A stretch of DNA of 64,000 nucleotides from CAVZLD01 sp963776055 (lineage in GTDB: Bacteria; Planctomycetota; Planctomycetia; Pirellulales; Pirellulaceae), in assembly GCA_963776055.1 (NCBI GenBank), contig CAVZLD010000005.1:434001-498000 (forward strand), given 5' to 3'. Positions within the stretch are counted from its first letter, which is position 1. The number at the start of each line of letters is the position of its first letter. This document shows positions 50,015-61,197 of the stretch, piece after piece. The notes below the pieces were generated by a model. It was not told where the DNA came from. It saw only the letters and a list, made by a program, of their open reading frames with translations, and made no database searches. Position numbers and translations under genes: made by a program.

Positions 50015-50635
50015 TCAAATGCCCGGGACTTCCCCCTGCAGACGATCGTGCAAAGACAGCTTCGCAGCACGCCAGATCCGCTTCACCTGGCGTGAGGAAA
50101 CGCCCAGCACTTGCGCCGCCTCCTCCTGTGTCAGACCGTGGTACCAGAGCAGATCGACGACTTCCCGTTCCCGCTCAGGCAGGTCTTGAACGGTTGCATG
50201 AAACTCCGCCCACTCTTGCATCTTTCGCGGATCCTCCGTCGTTTCCGCCCGGTCATAGAGCCTCGGCTGCGCCGAAGCTTCGTCGCCACCCTGCTTGCGC
50301 TGCGTGAAGTGATTCGCGCCTTGCCCCAACGGACCATGGTAGTGGCGACACATGTCGATCAATTCTCGACGGATTTGCAGCGCGGCCAAGCGATAGAAAT
50401 GCCGCACATCCGTGACCTGCACGTCGTGCAATGCCTCGTAGAGCCGCAAGGATGCGTTTTGCAGAATGTCCTCCGTTTGCTCCCACCGGCCGACCCGCTG
50501 GTATTGTCGCTTCATCTTGCGAGTCATCGCCAGCAGCCGGGCGTAAGCATGATTGAGCAACTCGCCCCGAACAGCCGTCTCGCCATTTTGTAACTCCGCC
50601 ACACAGCGCGCAATTCCAATCGTTGTGTCCGACAT
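50015..50635 (-). CDS. ECF-type RNA polymerase sigma factor
   Basis: The ATG at 50635 (MSDTTIGIARC) gives 206 residues; a longer in-frame start at 50710 adds no family sequence. Region 2 spans about residues 20-100 (GELLNHAYARLLAMTRKM, WEQTEDILQNASLRLYEAL, RHFYRLAALQIRRELIDM). Region 4 has PEREREVVDLLWYHGLTQEEAAQVLGVSSRQVKRIWRAAK as a helix-turn-helix. This is the planctomycete-type ECF sigma related to groups paired with Ser/Thr kinases. The kinase gene starts 34 bases after its stop, so the kinase may modify the sigma factor or its partner instead of a classical anti-sigma factor, as proposed for ECF-kinase pairs. A degenerate copy of part of this gene lies at 54716-54806. Confidence 0.9.
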   Translation of the reverse strand: MSDTTIGIARCVAELQNGETAVRGELLNHAYARLLAMTRKMKRQYQRVGRWEQTEDILQNASLRLYEALHDVQVTDVRHFYRLAALQIRRELIDMCRHYHGPLGQGANHFTQRKQGGDEASAQPRLYDRAETTEDPRKMQEWAEFHATVQDLPEREREVVDLLWYHGLTQEEAAQVLGVSSRQVKRIWRAAKLSLHDRLQGEVPGI

Positions 50636-51029
50636 GAATCCTCCGAACAAGAGTCGACTCATTGGCGGAACGCATCCAGCCAGAAGACGTTGTCCTGTTG
50701 ACCGCACCATTATGGGGCGGAAGAGGCAGCCTTTCTACCGTGAATTTTCGAGTCGAAACCGGACCAGTGCGTACGCTTGGGAGTTGGACTTCGGTTGGTG
50801 CGGCTCGAGCGGGAGGGTGGAGCATGGAACGCGGGCCGGGCGGATGACGCGGATGGACGTGGATCGCTGGGTGGTCGGTCAGGGGCGATCATGACCGGTG
50901 GCCGGCTGGCCGGGCGATCTTGCCCGTTTCTGACGAGTCTGGTAGATGGACCTTGCGGTCGTTCTGGAGCGCCGCCACAGACGGCGGCGCAGTCCGACTG
51001 TCCCCGTCACTTGCCCGTCGAACGATCTC
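50636..51029. other. Upstream region of the ECF gene
   Basis: This gap lies between the ECF start and the histidine kinase end, both on the minus strand, and should hold the ECF-kinase promoter. The piece near 50915-50965 (GATCTTGCCCG, then TCTGGTAGA) resembles 54862-54910, beside the ECF remnant. I see no gene here. Confidence 0.5.
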
Positions 51030-52482
51030 TCACTCAGCCAGTTCTTGCGGTACTCGGAGACTCTTCCAGAGCGCCAATTCTGCGTGAAAGACACGATCCT
51101 GCACACGGGCACGGATGGATCCACCCAGCGCCTCGGCGATCTTGGCACACAGCGGAAGGCCGAGGCCACAATGCTCGCCTCCCTTGGTGCGAGCGGCATC
51201 CTGTTGCCAGAATCGTTCGAAGACCTTCTCGATATCCGTCGGGGAAAGCTCGCAGCCAGTATTACGGATTTCGAAGAAGACGGACTTCTCGTCGCTGGTG
51301 GCCTGGAGGATCACCGTGCCGCCCTGGTCTGCATGACGGACGGCGTTGTCGAAAAGGTTGCGAAGCACAAGACGAAGCAACTCGCGGTCCGTCACGATGT
51401 TGAACGATTCGTCATCGATCGGCCAGCGGACTTGAAGCCCTCGCTCCGTAGCACGCTCCTGAAAAGGCTGCCAACAATCGGCGGCAAAGCGGAGCAGGTC
51501 CAGTGGTTCGCTCTGCAGCGTCAATTGACCAGCATCGGCCCTTGCCAGCGTCAGGAGGTCCTCCACCAACGATTGCATATTGCGCGTCGCACCGAGGCAT
51601 TTTTGGATGACGTCTCGATAGGCCGTCTCGTCGCGAGTTCGCGTGACACAGACCTCCAAAGCCGTCGATAAGCCAGCCAACGGCGTGCCGCAGTTCGTGG
51701 GCCACATCCGCCGTAAATGCCTTCTCCCGAGCAAACGCTTCGTCGAGCCGTTCCAGAAGCTCGTTCAGCCGATCGACGACCGGATCCAGTTCTTGGATCG
51801 AGCAGACCAGCCGCCCTTTGTTTGTGACGTTGGCCGGGTCGATTTCTGAGATTTGCCTCGCCAGCAAATCGACCGGCTTCAGCGCGTAATTGACGACCAA
51901 GGTGACCAGCAATACGGACAGCAACGCCGTCGCGACAGCGACCAATCCAAGCAAAGTCGCCAGACGCCAAAGTGTTTCGTTCAGATCCACCGTGTCGCGG
52001 GCAATGCTGATGGTAACAGGGGCCTGCGAGTTGGATAAAGCCGGCTCGCCGGAGGAAACGTCACCGCCGTGGTCCGCGCGCACGGGCGTCACAACGGTCA
52101 CCTGCCGACCTGGACGTCCGTTCGGGAGTTCCGTGAAGCGGTAGCTGGCGATTTCCGTCGCCTTCGAGGCATCCAGAGAAAGACCGGCAAGCGATGCAGA
52201 CCGCACCAGTACGGACCCATCGCTCGACCAGATCTGAAAGTACTCGGCCCGATCCCCCGGCTCGAATTCGGGCATCTGTGTCGCTTCTAGATCGAGTTCG
52301 AAACGACCTTCATCCCATTCAGCGACCGAGGCAATTCCCCTGGCTTTCGCGAGCAGCGCTTCGTCGAATTTCACCACGAGTGCGCCGCGAATCAGCGCGA
52401 ATAGCAGCGATGCTGCGGCGATCAGGATCACAAACATCGCGGCAAGCATCGCCGCCAAGAGCCGGTTGCGTAAGGATCGCAT
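51030..52482 (-). CDS. Sensor histidine kinase of OmpR-type pair (one frameshift)
   Basis: The ATG at 52482 (MRSLRNRLLAAML) overlaps the regulator's TGA (TGATG). Corrected for a break near 51690, the protein has about 484 residues. Two membrane helices (AAMFVILIAAASLLFALI and LATLLGLVAVATALLSVLLVTLVV) flank a periplasmic domain with YFQIWSSDGSVLVRSASL. HAMP follows (NYALKPVDLLARQI). HisKA has FTADVAHELRTPLAGL with the phosphorylated His just at the break. HATPase has LVLRNLFDNAVRHAD (N box), FFEIRNTG (G1) and GLGLPLCAKIAEALGG (G2). It phosphorylates the regulator at 52482-53147. The signal is unknown. Confidence 0.88.
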
Positions 52483-53147
52483 CACCGCTCCTCGATCATC
52501 AGAACGTAGCCCTGGCCACGTTTGGTACGAATCAAGTGGGAGCCGAGTTTTTCGCGAAGCCGCTTGATGAACACATCCACGACATTGCTGGTCGTCAACG
52601 ACTCGAATTCGTAGAGATGCTCCCAAACCTCCGTGCGCGTAACGATCTCCCCGGTCCGAAACGCAAGATACTCCAACAAGGCATACTCCCGAGGCGTAAG
52701 GTCGATCAGGACCCCTCGGCGCGTGACCTGCTGCCGAGTCGTATCCACCTCAATGTCTCCCAGTTGGATTGTGGGAGACTTCTGTTGATACCGTCGTCGA
52801 ACGAGGGCTTGAACTCGAGCGAGCAGTTCCTGAAATGCGAAGGGTTTGACGAGATAATCATCCGCACCCAGGTTCAGGCCCATGACACGGTCTTCCACCG
52901 TATCTCTCGCGGTCAGGATCAGGACATGCGTGTCTTTCTGTTTCTCTCGCAAGGATGACAATAGCGTCAGTCCATCGATCCCCGGCAACATCAGGTCCAG
53001 TACGATCACATCGTAGTCGCCGGTTTCCGCCAACCACAGCCCATCCTGGCTGTCGGCCGCCACATCGACAGAGAAACCCGCTTCCCGAAGTCCTTGCAAC
53101 AGCGAATCGCGAAGCAGTTCATTGTCTTCCACCACCAGCACACGCAT
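52482..53147 (-). CDS. OmpR/PhoB-type response regulator
   Basis: The ATG at 53147 (MRVLVVEDNELLRDSL) gives 221 residues; a longer in-frame start at 53168 has no support. The receiver shows VVEDNE, phosphoacceptor Asp51 in YDVIVLDLMLPGIDGL, ILTARDT and YLVKPFAF. The winged-helix DNA-binding domain covers about 125-221 and has LTPREYALLEYLAFRTGEIVTRTEV and DVFIKRLREKLG, with IRTKRGQGYVL near the end. Its stop overlaps the kinase start by one base. The acidic PepSY-like gene upstream, on the same strand, is a possible member of the same regulatory unit. Confidence 0.95.
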   Translation of the reverse strand: MRVLVVEDNELLRDSLLQGLREAGFSVDVAADSQDGLWLAETGDYDVIVLDLMLPGIDGLTLLSSLREKQKDTHVLILTARDTVEDRVMGLNLGADDYLVKPFAFQELLARVQALVRRRYQQKSPTIQLGDIEVDTTRQQVTRRGVLIDLTPREYALLEYLAFRTGEIVTRTEVWEHLYEFESLTTSNVVDVFIKRLREKLGSHLIRTKRGQGYVLMIEER

Positions 53148-53255
53148 GTACTCGCCCCATGGAATCACACGGGGCCGGTTTGCCTCGGCCCCACGTGAAC
53201 ACCCTACTTTGAGGACCGAGCGCGATTCTGGAGGCGCTCAGTGCAGGTTTCTCAC

Positions 53256-53622
53256 GTCGTCAAAATCGCCGACCAACGGTCGCCTCGATCTTGGCCAGAG
53301 ACGGAGCCTCGGGAAGGTCGGCCTGGAAGGCCAACCAACGGGACGGACTGGAAGTCCATCCCACCGGAAGTCCATCCCACCGGAAGTCCATAGACCCTCG
53401 CACAGCGATCCTGTGGGACAGGTTTTCCTGTGGGACAGGCTTCCAGCCTGTCCCGTACCGCGGGCTTCCAGCCCGCCCACTGCCAATCGCTCCGTGCACG
53501 CCTCCAACCTCGTCACAACCGTCGACCAACCGTCTCCTCGGTTTTGGCCAGAGACGAAATGCCGGAAGGTCGGCCTGGAAGGCCAACCAACGGGACGGAC
53601 TGGAAGTCCATCCCACCGAGGA
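53256..53622. repeat. Direct duplication rich in CTGGAAG palindromes
   Basis: Two copies of a segment of about 115 bases lie at about 53256-53372 and 53505-53622. Both read GGTCGGCCTGGAAGGCCAACC then GGGACGGACTGGAAGTCCATCCC. Palindromes with a shared core are at 53320-53332, 53345-53357, 53432-53454 (GGGACAGGCTTCCAGCCTGTCCC split around TTCCA), 53461-53475, 53572-53584 and 53597-53609. The whole 53148-53642 gap, upstream of the regulator, holds no gene I can support. Confidence 0.8.
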
Positions 53623-53642
53623 GCCTCGCACAGCAGGCGGAA

Positions 53643-54389
53643 TCAGTCATCCTCGTCGTCATCCTCGTCATCACCATCGTCTTCATCACCGTCGTCTTCA
53701 TCACCGTCGTCTTCATCACCGTCGTCTTCATCACCGTCGTCTTCATCACCGTCGTCATCATCGGCGTCGTCGTCATCGGCGTCGTCCGATTCATCTTCAT
53801 CCTCGTCGTCGCCTACTTTCTGATCCTCGTCATCACCTTCATCCTCGTCGGCGTCGTCTTCGAGCATTTTGCACAGAAGCGTACCGTCGGCGGCAATATC
53901 AATCTCGTAAGCCTTGCCATCGAACGTGACTTCGGCCTCATAGACAACCTTGTCGCCCTCGCGTTCTTTTTCGATCTCCTCGACTTCCCCGCCGCGGGAT
54001 TCCCTTCTCAGCGTCCGTCGGACCACCCTTGGAAGTTCGGACATCTGAACCGGCGTGATTGCCTCGTCTTCGTCACTCTCGGCTTCGTCCGATTCGTCCT
54101 CCTTGGCATCGCTTTCCAGGAGTTTGGCGAGCAGTGTTCCATCTTCACGAATGACAACATCGTATTCTCGGTCGCCAAGCCAGACTTCCGATTCATAGAT
54201 CCCCACGCCGTCAACTTGTCTCACGTCCACGTCGACGATCTTGCCTTTTCTTACTTCACGTTTCAGCGTCTTTTGAACTGCCCTCGGGCACTCCGACACA
54301 CTGACTTTCTGCTCCTTGTTTTCGTCGGCTCGCACCACCGCAACTTGGAAACCTAACACCAGTACGCTCAGACCAATCACGAATCGCAT
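53643..54389 (-). CDS. Exported PepSY-like protein with acidic repeat tail
   Basis: The ATG at 54389 (MRFVIGLSVLVLGF) gives 248 residues with a clear signal peptide ending at VVRADE. Two similar domains follow: residues about 25-90 (SVSECPRAVQKTLKREVRKGKIVDV, YESEVWLGDREYDVVIREDGTLL) and about 110-180 (MSELPRVVRRTLRRESRGGEVEEI, YEAEVTFDGKAYEIDIAADGTLL). The pattern of a TL-basic helix followed by a three-stranded sheet resembles PepSY-like/BLIP-like domains. The C-terminal 65 residues are almost only Asp, Glu and Gly, with a GDEDD unit repeated. PepSY-like proteins often sit near two-component systems; an OmpR/kinase pair lies downstream. It probably acts in the periplasm, perhaps binding metal cations on the acidic tail. 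Confidence 0.8.
   Translation of the reverse strand: MRFVIGLSVLVLGFQVAVVRADENKEQKVSVSECPRAVQKTLKREVRKGKIVDVDVRQVDGVGIYESEVWLGDREYDVVIREDGTLLAKLLESDAKEDESDEAESDEDEAITPVQMSELPRVVRRTLRRESRGGEVEEIEKEREGDKVVYEAEVTFDGKAYEIDIAADGTLLCKMLEDDADEDEGDDEDQKVGDDEDEDESDDADDDDADDDDGDEDDGDEDDGDEDDGDEDDGDEDDGDDEDDDEDD
53669..53758. repeat. Six tandem 15-bp units inside the PepSY-like gene
   Basis: CATCACCGTCGTCTT is repeated six times (the first unit reads CATCACCATCGTCTT and the last ends CAT). Each codes for one GDEDD block on the minus strand. The near identity at the DNA level points to slippage growth of the acidic tail. Confidence 0.9.
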
Positions 54390-55046
54390 GACTCTCTCCT
54401 CCCTCGATAAAATGCCTCGCATCACTTGGCAAACCGGTTCACCAGTGCCACGTGGATCATACCGTTAGAACATGAACCCACGATGAATGGGAGGTGGTTT
54501 TCGCCCGGGTCAAGAACAGGGGGCTGGCTTCCAACGGACGCAGCTTCTTTGGAAGTACGCGTCCATTTCGCAGTCTGCCCCGCTTGTCCCACAGAACCGC
54601 GGTGCGACGCTCTCCCCCACCAGGCGACCGCTGTACGAGGGTCTCTGACCTCGCACTCGATGAGCCCGGAGATCGATGCGCTTCACGCATCTCAGGTCGG
54701 ATTGTTGCCAAGACGTTGACCCAACGGGCCATGGTAGTGGCAACACATGCCGATCAGTTCTCGACCGATTTGCGGCGCCGCCAAACGATAGAAATGCCGG
54801 ACATCGCCAGATTCCCACCAGGGTGCGGGGAGACAGCTGCGCGAAGGGGGGGTGCAGACGGTCGATCTTGCCCGGATTGGACGACTCTGGTAGAGGGACG
54901 ATTCGACCGGTCAGGTAGTCTACAGCAGACGATCGTGCGATCCTTGCTGCTGAAGCAGATGATTGAGGGAAACGCATTGCCTACGAACAGTAATAGCGTC
55001 CAAATACGAATGCTGAGCGGCCATTGGGGGCCAGCGATGGGGCAGG
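54390..55046. other. Divergent intergenic region with gene remnant
   Basis: This 0.66-kb region separates the PepSY-like gene (leftward) from the DUF481 gene (rightward). Frames crossing it look non-coding. It contains the ECF-gene remnant at 54716-54806 and a segment at 54862-54910 similar to the upstream region of the intact ECF gene. The DUF481 promoter should be near its right end. Confidence 0.6.
54716..54806 (-). pseudogene. Remnant of an ECF sigma factor gene
   Basis: About 90 bases align without gaps to 50321-50410 in the intact ECF sigma gene, with about ten mismatches by eye. On the minus strand it translates as DVRHFYRLAAPQIGRELIGM followed by CCHYHGPLGQ, against DVRHFYRLAALQIRRELIDM and CRHYHGPLGQ in the intact gene (region 2). 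Nothing else of the gene remains in frame. A neighbouring piece matches the intact gene's upstream region, so this may be what is left of a larger duplication. Confidence 0.8.
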
Positions 55047-55942
55047 ATGTCTCGCGGTCTCTTGCGCGCATTTTGCGGCGCATTGGCCATGTGGGTCGTC
55101 GGCATCTCTGCCATTTCCGCAGAAACCGACGTCCCCTTGCGGCTGCTGCCTCCTTTGGCCACCGATCCGTCGGCCGAGACCAGTGTCGACGAGATCCTGG
55201 ACACTCCTCCGCCGACGGCCGACGAGATCCTGGTGGCACCTCTGCCGACGGCCGACTTGATCCCGGGATGGATCCAGCCCACGAACTGGTTCACTTCGCC
55301 GGTGTGGGATTTCGGTATGGAGTTGGGCGTCAACGGCTCGGAAGGGAATGCGCAATCCTTCAGTCTTTTGGCGTCGACCAACCTGCAGCGAAAGACGGAA
55401 GGCAACACGTTGGACATCGGGTTGACGTACGGCAAGACGGAAGCCAACGGTGCCGAAACGCAGAACTATGCGATGTTCAACTCGCGCTGGGACTGGAATA
55501 TTTCTCCGCGCTGGTTTTTGTACAACAAGGATGTCTTCGAGTACGACGAGTTCAAGGCTTTCGACCTACGTTTGGTGTTTAGTGGCGGCTTGGGTTACCA
55601 CTTTCTTGAGCGAGACGACACCACATTGACCGGTCGTGGGGGAGCGGGCGTATCGCGCGAATTCGGGGGCCCCGACAACAGCTGGGTTCCGGAGGCCAAC
55701 TTGGGGCTCGACTTTGAGCATGAGCTTACGGCGCGGCAGAAGGTCAAGCTGACAACCGATTACTACCCGGCGTGGGAGGATTTTCTCGATTACCGGTTAC
55801 TGACCAATGCACACTGGGAAATCCTGCTCGATGAAGAAACGAACCTGAGCTTGAAGATGGGGATTATCGACCGTTACGACAGCACGCCGAACGGGCGGAA
55901 GCACAACGACTTCGACTACTTCATCACGCTGCTGTGGAAGCT

Positions 55943-55946
<4 letters not shown>
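55047..55946 (+). CDS. DUF481-family outer-membrane protein
   Basis: The ATG at 55047 (MSRGLLRAFCGALAMWV) gives 299 residues. A signal peptide (LAMWVVGISAISAE) is followed by a linker with a repeated TPPPTADEIL/PLPTADLI unit, then a beta-barrel of the YdiY/DUF481 type: WDFGMELGVNGSEGNAQ, NTLDIGLTYGKTEANG, WDWNISPRWFLYNKDVFEYDEF, LGYHFLERDDT and a final YFITLLWKL ending in Leu. The alternation of polar and aromatic residues supports a barrel. The function of the family is unknown. Its stop overlaps the carB stop by three bases in convergent orientation (55943-55946). Confidence 0.82.
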
Positions 55947-59225
<3,279 letters not shown>

Positions 59226-59736
59226 GACGATCACTGCCCTTCCGTTTGGGGGTAATAATGGACAAGAACGTCGCCCGTCTCCAGGCGACACCGGGTAAAA
59301 TCTCTCGACGATACCATGCCTAAAACCGCGCCGGCAAGGGGCAGAACGGGTGGCATGGCCCTGTGGGGTCGCCTTTGGGATGGTTTGGGATGGCCTTCCA
59401 GGCCGTCCCGTTCCACGGCCTTCCAGGCCGTCCTCCCAAACTCACCCACCCCCAGCACTTATCCCCAGTCTCCCGGTGGTCGCATGTTCATCGAAGTGTA
59501 TTCCTCGCCCGAAGTTGTCGCCGACTTCCGCTGCGGCCGCCTGGGATGGCCTTCCAGGCCGTCTTGCCTGCCCCGTCCACCCTCCCAGCGCAGCGTGAAC
59601 TGCGCCCTCCAGACACTGCCCAATCTGTATGCACGGCGCTCAGGTCCATCGTTGACACGTTGACGTAAGCCTTTTAATATTAACGTTTTGAGGAATCTAA
59701 ATTGCTGCAGTTTTGAGTGTAAGGTTTGCGGGCACT
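59226..59736. other. Divergent carB/argH region with palindromes
   Basis: The gap contains palindromes with a CTTCCAG core at 59388-59408 (GGATGGCCTTCCAGGCCGTCC), 59415-59431 (ACGGCCTTCCAGGCCGT) and 59544-59563. It also holds an A/T-rich stretch at 59670-59712 with the argH promoter, listed separately. Frames crossing it are repeat-derived and not coding. The two arginine-pathway genes diverge from here, which would allow shared control. Confidence 0.65.
59652..59680 (+). promoter_or_regulatory. Sigma-70-like promoter ahead of argH
   Basis: TTGACA at 59652-59657 and TAATAT at 59675-59680 are separated by 17 bases, the optimal spacing. The expected start of transcription is near 59687, about 25-50 bases before the argH start candidates. 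A second TTGACG overlaps the spacer. Confidence 0.65.
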
Positions 59737-61114
59737 GTGTCTAGTCCATCACGCAGCGGCGTATTTCAGCAGTCTGCCGACCGACGGCTGGAAGAGTTCA
59801 CCGAGAGCATTCATGTGGATCGGCGACTGTATGCCCAGGATATCGCGGGCTCGATCGCTCATGCGCAAATGCTGGCCCAGGCGGGCCTGTTGACGCCGGA
59901 GGAGTGTCAGGCGATCGAGCAGGCGCTGCGGGAGATCGAGGGACAGTTGTCGCGGGGCGAGTTGCCGTTGCGGATCGAGCTGGAAGACATTCACATGCAT
60001 GTCGAGCAGGCGTTGATCGACCGGCTCGGGGATGTCGGCCGCAAGCTGCACACGGCGCGCAGTCGCAACGACCAGGTGGTCACCGATTTGCGACTCTGGT
60101 CTCGTGAGGCGATCGATCGCGTGGACGAACGCGTGCGGCAACTGCAGCGGTCGTTCGTGGACCGCTGCGAGGCCGACCTGCAGGTCATTCTGCCGGCTTA
60201 CACGCATCTCCAGCGCGCAGCCGGTGCTCGCTCCCCATTACTGGCTCGCCTATTGCGAGAAACTGCAGCGAGATCGGGAGCGGTTGCGGGACTGCCGGCA
60301 GCGAGTGAATGTGTGCAGCCTGGGAGCGGCCGCGTTGGCGGGAACAAGCCTGCCGATCGATCGAGACGACGTGGCCCGGCGGTTGGGATTTGAACAGGTC
60401 GCGGCGAATTCACTCGACGCGTCCAGCGACCGCGATTTTGTCCTGGAGCTGGCGTTTGTCTTGACGCTGCTGGCCGAGCATCTTGGGGGGTGGGCCGAGG
60501 AGTGGATCCTCTGGTCCACGACGGAATTCGGTTTTCTGACGCTGCCCCAGGCGTTCTGTACCGGTTCGTCGATCATGCCGCAGAAGATCAATCCGGATGT
60601 GCTCGAGTTGATCCGTGGCCGGACGGCCCGTGTCGTGGGAAACCTACAGACGCTGCTGGTGCTGATCAAGGGCCTGCCGATGGCCTACAACCGGGACTTG
60701 CAGGAGGATAAACAGCCGTTGTTTGATTCGGTCGACACCGTATCCGCCTGTTTGGAGCTGGCCACGCCGATCGTTCGCGACGCACGTCTGAATGAGCAGG
60801 CGATCGCGCGGAGCTTGGATCGTGGCTACCTGGACGCGACCACGCTGATGGAGTTCATGATTCAGCAGGGCGTCGCGCAACGGACGGCGCACCACCTGGT
60901 GGGGCAACTCGTTCAACTTGCCCACCAGCGGGAATTGCCGCTGCGTGAACTGGAGCTGAAGTTTTTTCAGCAGGCCCATCCGGCCCTGGATGAGGGAGTG
61001 TACGAGGTGCTCGGCGCAGAGAAGGCGATTGCCGCCTTTCAAAGCTACGGCTCAACCAGCCCTCAGCAGGTCAGGCAGCAGATCGATCGATGGCGAGAAC
61101 GCCTATCGAGTTGA
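59737..61114 (+). CDS. argH: Argininosuccinate lyase (one frameshift)
   Basis: I choose the GTG at 59737 (read as Met, SSPSRSGVFQQS); a TTG at 59713 is the alternative. With one correction near 60225 (after YTHLQRA, then QPVLAPHYWL) the protein has about 459 residues, normal for ArgH. It cleaves argininosuccinate to arginine and fumarate. Signatures are DIHMHVEQALIDRLG, LHTARSRNDQVVTDLRLW, LPAYTHLQRAQPV, and the superfamily motif GSSIMPQKINPDVLEL with the catalytic Ser. The end is typical (EKAIAAFQSYGSTSPQQVRQQI). It is divergent from carB, which feeds the same pathway through carbamoyl phosphate. Confidence 0.93.
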
Positions 61115-61197
61115 GCAGAAGGACGAGCAGGTCGGGGAAGACCTTCCTGCGGGAGTGCATCTGGCGTCCGACAGGAGCGACGGAGGCGAATTGACCG

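Noticed and set aside
48472..50307. A 611-residue open frame opposite the Ser/Thr kinase
   Set aside because: The opposite strand has all kinase motifs in order. This frame has none and is a shadow.
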